Numbered from the stretch's first letter, positions 9,939 to 22,364 are shown. The stretch is DNA of 64,000 nt from Sarcophilus harrisii (GCF_902635505.1 NC_045429.1:161470997-161534996); one strand, 5' to 3'. Notes: generated by a model from the sequence alone, not told the origin. Program-made: numbers and translations.

Positions 9939-10879
9939 CAGACTGATTTATTTCTCATTACTGAAGTCTCATAGTTCCAAAAGGTCCTAGGGGCAAAAAT
10001 AAATGCATAGAAAAATATGATTTCCCTGTTAGGAGATGCTTTTGCAAAAGCAGAGGCAATAAATGCCAGGTGATACTTGTTACCAGGACTGTGACTGATC
10101 CAGGGGAAAATCTAGTCACTACAACTAAATGGATCTTTATTGTGTCTCTTTGCATACCTCTTTCCACTAAAACAAAAAAATAAAAATCTCTCTTTGAAAG
10201 ATGATGGTGGGCATATGTCAGCAGTCAATGAACAATATGCTAATGAAACCATCCTAGTACTTCCTTCAATGATTCTTTTATCCCATCAAGTTTTATTTTA
10301 TTGGAATTTTTTTGGGGGGGAGGGGTAATTGTTATATTTTTGCTTTAATACTTTTTAAAAAGCAAGTATCCTTATTCAACCATGCCATTGCAAAATGGTT
10401 TGGGCTTTTGAAAAAGTTGCCTTTCATGTATATTGCAAAGGAAATGTGCTCATTGAAATACTAATTAACCATCTGCTGCCCTTCTGCTAAAAACCACAAT
10501 CTACCAATTGTACCCATTTGGTGCTGTAGCAATCCTTGATTTTTTTTAAACAAGAGCAAGGAAACATACCTACCTCTTATTTGCGATGGATAAAGGATGT
10601 GAATGGAAACTAAACAAATTACACCAAGATGACTAGCTATGTGTTGCATCTGCCTACTGATATGTACTTATCAGATTGCTTCAAGTATATTCAGGGTACT
10701 AAACACTTTCCCATCCTATTTCCATCCTTCATCTGTTCACCCAAAGATTGCTATATCTAGGTAGTTACAGTTTTCAATTAAGAAGTTGAGTTCCTTGATT
10801 TTTCAGTAACATCATGCCCTAAGTCCTATATTTTCAAATTGATTTCAATATATGATCAAAGATAGCTGTAAAATAGGGA

Positions 10880-11225
10880 AAAAAATCTTGGAGATCATTT
10901 AGTCCAAGGCTTCTTTATACCATGGACCCCAACGCATATACCATGAAGTCTATGTATATCACTTCTTAAAATATTGTTTTCAAATAAACAGATTACAAAG
11001 AAAACCAATTCTGCTAAAATAATTATCAAAATACTTTTTTAAAAAAGTAAGTTCATGGGTACCCAGTTAGGAATCTCTGTATTCTATTTTTCATTTAACA
11101 AATGAAGAATGGAAGCCCCAAGATATTAGATTTCTTACCTAAGGTTATCCAGTTCACAAAGTATCATCAGAATCGGAATTAAAGTTCTTCAACACCAAAT
11201 TTCCCATTCTATCCTATTAGTGTAT
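10880..11225 (-). mobile_element. MIR-like element split by a hAT fossil
   Basis: gagatcatttagtccaa on the left; catttaacaaatgaagaatg and taaggttatccagttcacaa on the right. The two sides are contiguous in the consensus. Confidence 0.6.
10905..11079 (-). mobile_element. MER20-like hAT fossil
   Basis: Reversed orientation: gattacaaagaaaaccaatt in the middle, gttcatgggtacccagttag with gaatctctg at the right end, caaggcttcttt at the left. Internally shortened. Confidence 0.55.
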
Positions 11226-11664
11226 TGCCCTGCCTTGTGGCTTTGGGTTTTACTAGAATAATCCTTTTATTTTTGAATTCTATGGTTGAGATTCCAGCCA
11301 TAACTGCATATTTCATTTTTTAATCTAGTTGGACAATATTATAAAATGAATCTTTGTTTGGTGCCCACAGAAAATTCTGAATACATCCTGAATGAAAACC
11401 TAAAGGATTTTACTAGACTTGATAAAAAAAAAATTAACTTTTGACCAATGTATGGATGTTATTGTTTTAACTGTTCAAATCACTGAAAGAACTGGGCAAA
11501 GTAGAACAGTGGCTTAAAGAAGCTTCTTTCCCCAAAAAAAGTTGTAGTTCACCTCCAATTACTTTACCTCTGTAGTCTAAAACCTTTCTTAGCAAATAAA
11601 ACACTTGATAGTAATTCTAGAAAAATGGTTATCTTATTAGACTTGCGAGTACCATCTCGTTGGA
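11226..11664. other. Unassigned intronic sequence
   Basis: No gene or clear repeat seen. Confidence 0.5.
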
Positions 11665-11840
11665 AAATAGGTGATATGGCATAATATGGTTAAAAAAAAA
11701 GTGTTATCCCTAGAGATCATCGAAGATATCTGGATTTAAATTTTGCTTCTGACCTCTGAAACTTACTAGCTGAATGACCTGGGACAAGTTCCTTAATGTC
11801 TTTAACTTCAGTTTCTTTCTCTGGGGATAATTTCACTTGA
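11665..11840 (+). mobile_element. MIR/tRNA-SINE
   Basis: ttttgcttctgacctctgaa, acttactagctgaatgacct, gggacaagttccttaatg. Confidence 0.65.
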
Positions 11841-11924
11841 ATTAATGACAACAGCAACAACCACAATAAAAATAGCTTATAGAAAAGTCAAAGAACCAAG
11901 TTTTGAATTTTGGTTTTCTAATAC

Positions 11925-12158
11925 AAGAAGTTAGATGGTCCAGTGGTTAGACTTCTGAGTCTGTCATTAGAAAGACTTGAGTTCAAAAATGGCCTCAGTT
12001 TTTACATGTGTGATTCTAGGCAAGTCACTTAACCTTTTTATCTCAGTGTTCTCATTTGTCAAATGAGTTGGAAAAGAAAATAACAAACCACTCCAGTATC
12101 TTTGCCAAGAAAACTCCAAATGGGTTGCAAAGAGTATGACATGATTGAATAATTGATC
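11925..12158 (+). mobile_element. MAR1/WSINE1-type SINE, near full length
   Basis: Complete order from head to tail: gttagatggtccagtggtta, gacttgagttcaaaaatggc, ggcaagtcacttaaccttt, aaccactccagtatctttgc, ccaagaaaactccaaatggg, gagtatgacatgattgaat. Confidence 0.85.
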
Positions 12159-12384
12159 TACACCATTACCAGCATATGTGATCCCTTATTCTCAGGGATA
12201 AGCTTTCTCATTTGTAAAATCACACTAGACAGGTGATCTCTAAGGACTCTTCTAAGTATGACTATGATGGAATTAGAGTCTTAAAAGAAAAACAAAATAT
12301 GTCTTGGCCAAAAGAACCATGAATTTTCAGAAGAGAATAAGAGATACAAATAAAATAAGTAATAAAGAAAGGATTTTAAGATTA

Positions 12385-12605
12385 TGCAAAGTGATCTAAA
12401 ACATGATCTTATTTGACCCTCACAGCAACCATGAGAGGTAGGTGCTACTATTATTCCCATTTTACAGATTGTGAACCTGAGGCAGACAAAGATCTAAGTG
12501 CTTTGTCCAGAGTCATACAAATAAGTAAGTGTTGAACATCAAATTTGAATTCAGGTCTCTAAGATTAGCATTGTGAGTAAAGCATTATAGAAACCTAAAC
12601 TATTA
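12385..12605 (-). mobile_element. MIR
   Basis: tgaccctcacagcaaccatg, attcccattttacagattg, gaattcaggtctctaag. Confidence 0.75.
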
Positions 12606-12784
12606 CCAATACTGCCACCTAATTAAGATTTGAAATTGTTGTTCTTTCAGCTTCTAAATGAAAGTATCATTAGATTTATTTACTTTCCCTTTCCCCTGCA
12701 GAGTTCTTTAGGAGTAAAAATTAAGGTATATGGATATAGGGTTTTTGGAGTTGTAAGATTTAGGTTCAAAAGTCAACTTTTCTT

Positions 12785-12890
12785 CTTAAGGAAATATCAT
12801 CTTGAGAATAGGGACGTTTTATTTTTATATTTGTATTTCCAATATCTAGCACATAACAAGTGTTTAATAAGTGGATGCTTAATTAATCAC
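12785..12890 (+). mobile_element. L2 3' end
   Basis: gagaatagggacg, tttgtatttccaatatctag, cacataacaagtgtttaata. Confidence 0.65.
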
Positions 12891-13074
12891 TGATGCTGTG
12901 ACAACCAATAGGGTCTCTATAAGGGGTCAAATTCCTATTCAAAGGGAATGCTATCTCTAGAGTTCTAAAGCCTTTAGGAACTCTGGAGAGAAAATTTATA
13001 ATGATCCTATCAGAGATATTCCATTTTTCATGTGGTGAAGAAAAACAATAGAGAATACCCCAAAAGAGGCAAAA

Positions 13075-13583
13075 GACCAAATAAAGATGCCAAAATATTC
13101 ATAAGTACTTTCATGGTAGTAAAAAAGCTACCCAGGTGCCTATTGTCCAAAGAATGGCTAAGCAAATTGAAGTACAGAAATATAATGGAATATCACTGAG
13201 CCATAAGAAATATGGAAAGATTTACCTGAACTGATACAGAGCAAAATAAACAGAACAAAGAGAAATATATGCATATATATTAGCATATATATATATATAT
13301 ATATATATACCCATTCACTTATACATATACATACAATGACCACTATAAGGTAAACAAACACATCAGAATTTAGACTAATTACAAGGACCAATCTTATCTG
13401 CCAAGGACTGCTAATGACTCATACTTTTCACTCTCGGTAGAATTGTAATGGATTCTAGGTGTGGAGTATTCATTGTTAATTTTTTTTCCCTTTGCTATGA
13501 AAGGAGAATCTATTGAGGGAAGATTGTTATTAGGAAAAAAAAAAGACAAACATTATAAAACAAAACAAAAATCAAAAAATGGA

Positions 13584-13585
<2 letters not shown>
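13075..13585 (+). mobile_element. L1 3' region
   Basis: tgcctattgtccaaagaatg, aaatataatggaatatcact, tgaactgatacagagcaaaa are L1 3' landmarks. A (TA)n patch at 13276-13309 interrupts it. An A-rich tail runs into the GA repeat. Confidence 0.6.
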
Positions 13586-13658
<73 letters not shown>

Positions 13659-13667
13659 AGAGAGAGA
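13586..13667 (+). repeat. (GA)n microsatellite
   Basis: About 33 perfect GA units to 13651, then aaagagaaag variants. It sits at the end of an A-rich L1 tail and gives rise to RE/SL-repeat frames that are not genes. Confidence 0.95.
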
Positions 13668-14605
13668 TCGATCCTGAATGAATATGGGGAAGATCTACTT
13701 TGGTCATCAAACAAACCAGGTTGTCTATCATTAATTCTCTTCCCTGGACCTTCCCCTTTCACAATCTCTGCTCTTCTAGGTAGCAGAGAATTCTACTGAT
13801 CATTAATATGGTCCCCTCTAAAGAAGAAGTTTGGTTTGTCCCAGAAGGATTTTAACATTATTAAAGGGACTAATGAGCTACATATCCACTGAATTTATTA
13901 TCCATTCTGGTTGTATGTAAATTTGGCATTGATGAAAAATAATTCATTGTGGAATTGAAATATAAGATCTCATGATCTTTCAGATGTTAACAAGAAATCA
14001 ATTTCAATCTCACAGTTTATTTCACTGACAGAATTTGTAATCTTAGGTCTTCTATTGTACTTCTCTTAATGGGACAACTAGGATATGTCAGTGATTGACT
14101 TGACCATTTTCTTTTCAGTCAGCATCTCTCACTGCCTGTGCTGGTTTATGCCATCTGTGTTGTTTACCCTCCCACCCAGAATCCTAAAAATACTTCTTTC
14201 CATTTCTTCTTGCTCATTGTTTTCATGTGAGCTCAGAAAAAAGCAAATAAAAAAGAAACATTTGGGGCTCTAAGATCGTTTTCAGTTTTGTCACTGATTA
14301 AGAGTTAGACCAGGGGGTCACTCCAGGGAAGGAGATGACTTGATTTATAGTGTTGAGGGATAGAGAGGGGAGGGCAAAATGAAGGGGGCTAGTTTCTCAA
14401 ACAACTTCCAAATGTGAGGTTTTGAAACATTGGCAGGTAATCTCTTTTATGCTTCTAAGTGTAGGAGACCATGCTTAGGAACGGTTATAAGTGAAAATCA
14501 GAGTTGTAATCGGGCTTTTTTTCTAAAAGCCTTCCTGTAAAGAACAGGTGCTAATATATTGCTATTACATGAACATTAGTGAATACTAACATGCCAGACC
14601 AGCCA
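13668..14605. other. Unassigned intronic sequence
   Basis: No gene or recognisable repeat. Confidence 0.5.
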
Positions 14606-14609
14606 AGAT

Positions 14610-14832
14610 TTTTGTGATGTAGTGAAAAATGAATTTGGAGTCAAGAAAGATCCAAGTTCAATTCCATCTCAGATACTTAATAAAGAAGTTACAACTTCTA
14701 TATGCTCAATTTCCTCATTGTAAATTAGAGATAAAAATAATACTTGTCTCCCAGAATCAATGTGAGTATCCATTGAGATAATATTTGTAAAGTGCTTAAC
14801 AGTGCATAATAGGCATTTAATAAATACTTCCT
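14610..14832 (+). mobile_element. CORE-SINE
   Basis: gtgaaaaatgaatttggagtc, caagttcaattccatctcag, atttcctcattgtaaatta, aagtgcttaacagtgcataa, aggcatttaataaatac. Confidence 0.7.
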
Positions 14833-15105
14833 TCCTCCCCTTTTTCTTTGTCTCCTTTTCCTTCCTCCCTTCTTTCTTTCCTCATCTTTCCTTTTTCCTT
14901 CCTTCTCTCCTTCTTCCTTTCCTTCCATTTTCCTTTCTTCCTTTTTCCTATCCTTCCTTATTTTTATTTCCTCTTTTCTTCTTTCCTCCTTCCCTCCCTC
15001 CCTTTCTTTCTTCCTCCCTTGTCTCCCCTCCCCTTCCTCCCATCTCTCCCCCTTCCTTCTCCCCTTCTTTATTTCTTTTCATCCTTCTTTCCTCATTTAT
15101 GATCC
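14833..15105 (+). repeat. Polypyrimidine (CCTT/CTTT)n tract
   Basis: About 270 bases almost purely C/T, beginning exactly where the CORE-SINE tail ends. Degenerate ccttcctttcttcc units. Open frames here are compositional. Confidence 0.95.
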
Positions 15106-15232
15106 TAAGACTAAAGGATCTCTTAGATCTCTTCCCACTTTTAAGACTATGATCCAATTAAGACTGTAGATAAAATAGTCTTATTTTTATAGATGGATGA
15201 GTCAGCCCAGAATAGTACTTTCCAAGTGTAAA

Positions 15233-15263
<31 letters not shown>

Positions 15264-15280
15264 CAACGATGATGATGACA
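15233..15280 (+). repeat. (ATG)n microsatellite
   Basis: Ten perfect ATG/GAT units, then interrupted units (gacaacgatgatgatgaca). Confidence 0.95.
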
Positions 15281-15294
15281 ATAATACTGATAAC

Positions 15295-15500
15295 ATTTAC
15301 ATAAGGCTTTACAAATATCATCTTTTTTCACAGCTATTCTGGTAGGGATGAGGGAAGGGAGAGCTACTGTTAAACTGAGGCAGACAGAAATTAAGTGACT
15401 TTCTAGGGTCATACAGCTAGTATATATCTGAAGTTGAATTTGAATCAAATTTTTCAGACTCCAGACCTAACACTCTATCCATGGTATCTCCTTGCTGTCT
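15295..15500 (-). mobile_element. MIR
   Basis: aggctttacaaatatcatc, taaactgaggcagacag, tagggtcatacagctagta, acactctatccatgg. Confidence 0.75.
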
Positions 15501-15569
15501 CTGAATTAAAATGTAATAATTTTTAAAAAAACAGATTCCTTTGTATGTTTTATATTTAATTACTTAATA

Positions 15570-15705
15570 TACATGTTGCTTTGTCCAAAAGGAATTAAAC
15601 TCTATGAGGGCAAATAAAATTTCCATTTTGTTTTTGTATCCCTAGTGCCTAGTTCTGTACCTGGCATGTAATAGGCATTTTATGAGTGCTTGTTTTATTG
15701 AATTA
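15570..15705 (+). mobile_element. L2 3' end
   Basis: ttaaactctatgagggcaaa, gtatccctagtgcctagttc, acctggcatgtaataggca. Confidence 0.75.
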
Positions 15706-17695
15706 AAGCTAAAGACTCTTTTATTGACAGAAATTATATTCTATGTGTGTTCAAGTTGTTTTTTTAAATGACTTGTAATAGATACAAATCACTTGCCTTC
15801 ATATACATAGTTCCCACCCGATAGTATTTTTCCTATATAAAAAAAGAAGTTAAATAGCAAATGATGATAGCCAAGAAGTTAACAGATAACAATTGACTGA
15901 CCTAGTTGAGCTGTACTGACATATCGGGAATCTGCCATTTCACTGGAATGTTGTTTTGTTGTCTCTAAAAAGAATTTTAGTTTTTCATTTATCAGCATGA
16001 TATTCTTGTTCCCTTACACTATCCTTGGAAGGAATTTTTTTCACTCCTCTATAACTTAAAAAATATAGCTGCCCTGACACATGTACATGATTTCTAAATC
16101 AGACTGATTTTCCTGAGGAAACATGCTTTGTCTCTCTAGCTATCTATTGTGTAAATTATTGACTTAGACTTAGTCCAACTTTTGGTCTTTACCTCTTAGT
16201 CTTTGTCCTCCTCTTCTGAAATTCTCCTCCTGTAGTTTCCCCCAAGGGCAGGTTCCCAGGAAAGAGGTCAGCCTTTTTCATAAGGTATCACAGTAGTTGA
16301 AAAGAAATTAAGACCAAAAAAGCAATTCACCTCACATTGTCAATGAGGAATGAATTGATAAATGGATGAATAAACGGTTACTCAAAATATCCTAAAATAT
16401 CCTAATGGTGAGGTTGGTTGGGGGCTAATGTGGATGCTTTCTTCCTGCTTCTTATTTAGTATTTGGAGTTATAGGATTGTATTCACAGTTTGTTTTCTCT
16501 AGCACCTTTGCTGGCAAACATCTCAAAATGTTTTAGAGCTATTTGCAAGAAAGGAACTGAAAATTGAGGGTGTGGATGAAGACTATAGGAAATCTTGTCC
16601 CATCATTAGCACAAGCTGCCAAAATTTGACTCTAATTACTTTCCAAAGCCTGCTGTGACATTTTTCTGTGAAGAACCTGCCTGTCTTGTGATTTAGCCTT
16701 GCTCTCACCTTGACCTCCTTTCCTTCCTGATACAACGCTCTCATACAACAGTTCTCTTGCTTAAAGAAATGAAACATCATGTGATTTTTTTTCTTCTGCA
16801 TTGCTTTCCTTGGAGTAGGGGGCTGTGGGGGGCAGAACAGAGAGAGAAAGAGCCTGACTTGGAAAAGCTTTGGGGATCTTTTCTCCCTGAGCACAATGAA
16901 CTCACTGTTTTCTCATCTCAACAACTTCAGGAACACCTACTGCCCACCCAGCCTTCCATCTTCTCCTCAGTCAGAGTTCAGTTAGCCTGTTCTCTTGATG
17001 CCAAACCTTGTCAGCTCAAAGCGGAACAGAAGTCAAGTGGAGAGTTTCAGTGCTTCCAGAAATAGAAGGGATGGAGAGATTCAGAACCTCACAAAGACAC
17101 GTTTTAAGCATGAGCTTCCCAAAGGGCCAAAATTAAAATGTGTCAGACAAAATAGAAAATCCAAGTTAATAGCCTAAGTACTAAAAATAAGCAGGAAATC
17201 TGGCTTTCAATGTTTACTAGAAATATTTTCTTGCCCTCTGTGATTTCTCTGAGAATTGACTTAATTTCTTTTAGATCCTAGACTTCTTGGCTAATGTTCA
17301 TTTAGACAAATACATTACATTACAAATGACTGATAGGGAGCAAAATTATTATAAGCAAGACATCATATAGGAAATACAGAGCACAGCTTGACAGCTTAAA
17401 ATACAGTATGAGAATGTAACAAAGATACAATTAGTCAAACCTCTCATTTCATAGAACTTCTCTGAAGGGGAGATCTTACCTGGTAATGAGAATTTATAAT
17501 TGTATATCGTTTCCTCCTTGATGATAAGGACAAGCTCTTATGATTCAAAGCATTCTTTAATGTGTCTTCCAAAACTATAGAGAAAGGAAAATCCCTTTTT
17601 TACATCCATTTCCAATTCTCCACTTATATCAATTTCAAGAGAGGACCCAATGATCTGAAGATACCAGTCTTTACGTTTCCTGGCACTTCCCTTGA
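15706..17695. other. Unassigned, mostly unique intronic sequence
   Basis: About 2 kb with no clear transposon. 16590-17180 is higher-complexity and contains overlapping frames of about 100 codons on both strands, but none resembles a protein I know or has convincing splice structure. Treated as non-coding. Confidence 0.4.
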
Positions 17696-17699
17696 CTTT

Positions 17700-17765
17700 A
17701 GGTCCTTCACCTGTGGGATGAGGGATTTGGACTAGATGACCTTTAAAACTCCTTGATGTTTCCTA
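17700..17765 (+). mobile_element. MIR-like SINE fragment
   Basis: atttggactagatgaccttt resembles the SINE segment tggactagatggcctctaa. Short. Confidence 0.4.
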
Positions 17766-18309
17766 GATGAAGTGACAAAGCAGATTTCAGACTTGCTTTG
17801 GAAGTTGAAGAGCAGCTGCAGCAGCATCGTCATACTGGGGAAAGAGCAGAGGTTCTGGAAGTTGGAGAATGGTACATAATACCTATGAACTCTGGTCACT
17901 CAATTTTATACAACTTCTAGCATGGCGATATATATAATTCTTTGCTAGACTGAACATATGATGTGCAGGTAAATTTATTTCTCTTTGTCCAGAGGGACCA
18001 CACAAAAAAAGAGAATGGGATACAGTTATCAAATTATTCTTCCCTATTTCTATGTAACATTTTATTTCTTAGTTCTGTCCAGTTTACATGTCTATGAAGT
18101 CTTAAGTTCCAAAGAAGTAAAAGGAGATAGTGGTTTGGGGAGTCCTATGTAAAGTTTCAGGAAAGTCTCAGGGAGGGCAGTTAAGCTGAAACATTGCTTG
18201 TGTGAGATCTTTCAGTATGACAGATTGAACCCGTTTTTTTGGTCCAGCTTGGTGCTTGGTAACAAACATTTGTAGTCTGAAACCCAAATCTTGACCTTTG
18301 CTTTTTATC

Positions 18310-18530
18310 CTTTTAAACCTTACTGTAAACTGATTTTTTTTTTACTCTGCTTCTTCTAGTCCTCAAATATGCCTCATGACTTCCTGCCTATGCATTATAC
18401 AATTTTCCTTCCTCAGTTTACCTATAATGCCTTTTTCTACCCTTGGCTCCATCTATACTTAACTCAGTTACTACCTTTTTCATGAAATCTTGTGTGATTT
18501 CTAATTCTCTACTCCTTCCCAATGGAAGTG
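18310..18530 (+). mobile_element. Possible L2 fragment
   Basis: tgaaatcttgtgtgatttct and flanking pyrimidine-rich sequence resemble the region just upstream of the L2 tail. Weak. Confidence 0.3.
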
Positions 18531-19604
18531 AAGTTCAGAACCTAGTAACTAAGGCCTCCATTGCAAGCAAGATACCTGAAGTAAGCAACATAAAAGGGCA
18601 AATGTCCTGAAATTATCTCTAATTCATAGTGTGGAGTTCACTTCTTAAAGAAGGAATTAAATGCAGTTGAGTGGAAAGAAGAATTAGTTACTATATGCAT
18701 AGATGTGCACTTTGGGTATTTTTCCATTTTAATATTCTTTGCCACTAGGCTCAGTTTTTCTAAAGTTCTTTTATATTACTATATATTCATTATAATATAT
18801 ATAATTATATTAAATTTTTGTATCCTTCAAACTTCAGGGCTCTGGAACAAAGCTCAATAAGCTTTTAAAAGCACACTAAGGCTCTCCTTTTCTGTCTTAT
18901 AGGAATGTTTTTAAAATTATTTTTTTTCTTAGTGTCTTTGTCTAAAGGCCTTGGTCTAATCTAAATAAGATAATTTTATCAGCTTTTAACTAACAATTCT
19001 GAAACAATTTCCTGAGTACTCTTTTGAAATCATTCTTATCAAAGCCTAACTATTCTCTAAAGGAAAAAGCCTACTCAAATTAGGAAAGACGTCTCTCTAA
19101 AACTGATGAGAGATCAAGTCTAAAAAGAATATCTGTTTAATTCAATTAATGAAAACATCTCTGAAGTTTGCTTTTGACCAAGCTGGAAGAGGGTTATTTA
19201 GAAGAAGGAGATAATTTTAGGAAAATGACTCTTTAAAGCACCTCATGCTTCAAAATTTATAATCCTTTTTGATGAATGAAGCTGTTATCTAAAATTTGAA
19301 CTCCTATTTATTCTTGTTTAAGGAATTTTAGTCTTTATATTAAACTTTATAAATTATTACTAGACATGGCTTATGGCTGAGAAATTTTCAAAGGGAAACC
19401 AAAGCTCTATCTCTTTGTATTTTTCTAAGTAGAGATACTTAGAATTATTTAATGAAATAAATTTGTCCCTCTAAGATTTGAACCTGAAATATGGACTCCA
19501 GAATTTTTCTTCAATGTAAGCTATCATTGCTTTGTATCATTTCATGTAAGTCTTTTCAGGTTTATAAAAAATACTTGTTGAATGGATAATGATAGGTAAT
19601 GTAA
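18531..19604. other. Unassigned intronic sequence
   Basis: AT-rich with no gene or repeat I can support. Confidence 0.5.
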
Positions 19605-19815
19605 TCATTTAGATTTTTAAAATATTTTACAAGTATTATCATGAGAACTCTGTAAGATATGCGTTATGGACATTATCATTATTCATAGACGTTATCACCA
19701 TTTTACAAATGAGGAAACTGAGGGTCAGAGGTATTGAGTTACCCAATATCACATAATGACAAAGTCAGGTTTTTAACCTAGTTCTTTTGACTAGAGAATC
19801 CAAGATCTTTTCCCT
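19605..19815 (-). mobile_element. MIR
   Basis: accattttacaaatgaggaa, actgagggtcagagg, cccaatatcacataatgaca, ccctatgccacag. Confidence 0.8.
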
Positions 19816-20764
19816 ATGCCACAGTTTCAAGAAGAAAAGGAATGTCTATTGGTTTATGCTATCCAGAGACATTTCAAAGGCCTGCATTTCTAATAGTTTA
19901 GTGTCAGAGCTTACTTTAGACATGAGGCAGCATTCTTGTTGCCTGTGAAAGCATAATATTGAAGCAGCAGGAGTGAGTATTTTGACTTGTGCATAAGACC
20001 AGCCCTGACTTGGGCTTTGTGAAAAGCAGGCAATAATTTGGTTTCTTTTGCCTGACCCAAGGTACCAGATGATATAAGAGATTGCCACCAACTTTAAATG
20101 GCCTACAATGGGAGAATTCAAGCTTCAAAAGAAAAAAGAAAATAACTGATAATCTTGTTTGTCTCCCCCACCCCCATGATCTCAGGGAAACTAGATGATG
20201 TGTCTTTCTACTGTGAAAATCTCCTATTCATGCATAGTTTTTGCCTAGGTCTACTCTAGAGAGTACATTGTGAACTGTGGAGTTTTGATTGCTATACAAT
20301 CTGAAAATTGTATCTTTCTCTAGGGGACTATTGACCAAAATGTATTCTCCCCAAAAGGCTGGGAAAGTCATCTTTTTTTCTTCTGTTTTGAAGCATTGAC
20401 TATTATTTGGAAGCATGCTGGTGAAGGGGAAGATTAGTGAGCTCATTTGGATCTTTCTGCTTCAGATATGCTGGATGCAGACTAAAGTATCTTTTCCTAA
20501 TCATTTATTTTTGTTTTTGTTAAATAATAAGACTTCTATGAGGTATGAAAATAGCCTCAAAGTGTAAATACTGATTGTAGAATAATTGCTATTGCCAATG
20601 AGTTGGCTTTAAGCTACTATTGAAAAACAAAGAGAATTAGGACCCTAAAATGCTGTGTTCATAAAGTTTATCTCATATTTAGTCACTTTGAGAGCTATGT
20701 GGCATTCTAAGCAAATAATGGATGTGGAGAAAGAAAACAAAGAAATCCCATATTATTTTAATTC
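19816..20764. other. Unassigned intronic sequence
   Basis: No gene or recognisable repeat. Small frames on both strands have no family resemblance. Confidence 0.5.
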
Positions 20765-20990
20765 AATATTAATAATAGCTAGCATTTATGTCATGTTTTA
20801 CATATATTATCTCATTTTATCTTTACAACAACCCTCTGGAGTAAGTATTATAATTATTCCCATTTTACTGATGAGGAAACAGTTTAAGTTTCTTTCTCAT
20901 CATAAAACCTAGCTAGTAAAAGTCTGAAGCTGGATTTGAACTCAGATCTTTTGGATACAAATCCAACATCTTAATCTCTAGGCTAAACAA
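20765..20990 (-). mobile_element. MIR
   Basis: tacatatattatctcatttt, ttcccattttactgatgagg, ctggatttgaactcagatct. Confidence 0.8.
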
Positions 20991-21119
20991 ATTCATCCCA
21001 GATTTGGCACTGAAAGCACATTGACACTGTGATTTAAGATAACTAAAGGCAATCACCCTGTTGCAATTTGTGAAACATTATTGTTAACATTTTTTAAAAG
21101 ATACAAATACTTCAAAAGA

Positions 21120-21390
21120 AGAAATTGGTGGTACAATAGTTAGAGCACTAAGCCTGGACCCTATAAGTCCTGGGTTCAAATATGGCCTCAGACACTGTCT
21201 AGGTGTAAGATCCTGAGCAAGTCACTTAACCCATCTGATTCAGTTCCCTCAAATGCAATGGAGAATAATAATATCCTCTCCCTTGCATGGCTATTGTAAG
21301 GATCAAATGAAATAATATTTCTAAAAGTGCTTACTACAGTGCCTGACACTTAGTAGGCACTACATAAATGCTTATTCCCTTCTCCCTTTT
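21120..21390 (+). mobile_element. CORE-SINE, near full length
   Basis: ttggtggtacaatagttaga, cctgggttcaaatatggcct, gagcaagtcacttaaccca, ttgtaaggatcaaatgaaat, tgcctgacacttagtaggca, then a pyrimidine-rich tail. Confidence 0.8.
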
Positions 21391-21524
21391 CCCCTAGAAG
21401 CTTTTAATTACAACATTTTTTTCATTATTGTTACAGATCCCAACCCCTCCACATATTAGTTTAGGTTAATGGGTTACTGTGGATCTGTTTTTAAAAATCA
21501 TCTCTTAATAGCCAATTTATCTGC

Positions 21525-21805
21525 ATATTTATCTGAGCTGATCTTCAAACGACAGGTCAAAACTCACTATTGATCCGCAGGAGAATCCTTTCCAGCTTGG
21601 GATGACCAAGTTAGCTTTGTAAATAGTTTTCAGAAAGCCAAAGTCACCTCCATACCATAATGAGGCATCAGAGGAAGAATTAAGTGGAAGGCTGATAAAA
21701 GGCCTTCCTAAATTACTGTCATAGTCTACAGGCTACATGGAGACAGTCTGTGAATCACCCATATCTTTTCAGTCAGCTTGGCTATGATTAAGAAATACTA
21801 AAGCT
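21525..21805 (+). repeat. Unclassified dispersed repeat, copy 1
   Basis: Shares gctgatc(t/c)tcaaa, gtcacctccataccataatg, aggcatcagaggaag and tcagtcagcttggctatgat with copies at 30080 and 44340 in the same order and strand. I cannot assign a family. Confidence 0.7.
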
Positions 21806-22029
21806 TACAATGCTATCTATAGACAATCTCACTCCAAAATGACTGGTAGAATTATGCCTTCCCTAGGAATCTGGCGAGTTCTACAGGTCTAATTCATGAT
21901 AATAACTGATAGAATCTCTGATGTGCCTCAAGTGTAGACAATGAGAAAAGGCACTGGTAAAATGTCTTCAATTGTCATGGAAGAAAGGAAGATTCTATAC
22001 ATTTTTATTCCCTATACATATATCACTGA

Positions 22030-22195
22030 AATGAAGATTAGAAATTAGCAGACCTGGATTCTAACCTTGCTTCTGCCACTAAGTCTGTGTGATGGTGAAT
22101 AATTCACATACCCTCCTTTATGGTCATTTCCAAAGCAGTAAAATGATGAGGTTGGACAAGACAATGTATAAGATCCTCTTAAGGAGTAATATTCC
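22030..22195 (+). mobile_element. MIR/THER-type SINE
   Basis: attagcagacctggattcta, cttctgccactaagtctgtg, aaaatgatgaggttggacaa. Confidence 0.65.
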
Positions 22196-22364
22196 ATGAC
22201 AGAGTCCTATTTATTTTGGAGATAAGGTAATGTTTATGGAAAGAAAATAAAAGGGAAATAATGCAAAAATAGCCATAAAAGGCTACTATTCCTATTTAGT
22301 TGTATATTAAGACTTATTTATTATATAGAATTTCCTTTTGCTGTTATATCACCATTATTTACAT

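Larger units (their letters stand above)
8473..10879. other. Repeat-poor proximal intron 1
   Basis: Apart from the TC tract at 8905-9003, a C10 run at 8491-8500 and a T30 run at 9907-9936, I recognise no transposon in these 2.4 kb, although the window otherwise averages about one fragment per 600 bases. No coding exon is evident. Retained intronic regulatory sequence is a reasonable inference, untested. Confidence 0.4.

Noticed and set aside
13461-13799. Open frames with RE or SL repeats
   Set aside because: They are translations of the (GA)n microsatellite on either strand.
14802-15157. Overlapping open frames on both strands, about 70-116 codons
   Set aside because: They come from the pyrimidine tract; no codon structure and no homology.
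16583-17177. Possible small genes of about 100 codons on both strands
   Set aside because: No recognisable protein similarity, no plausible splice sites, and mutually overlapping frames. More likely unique non-coding DNA.
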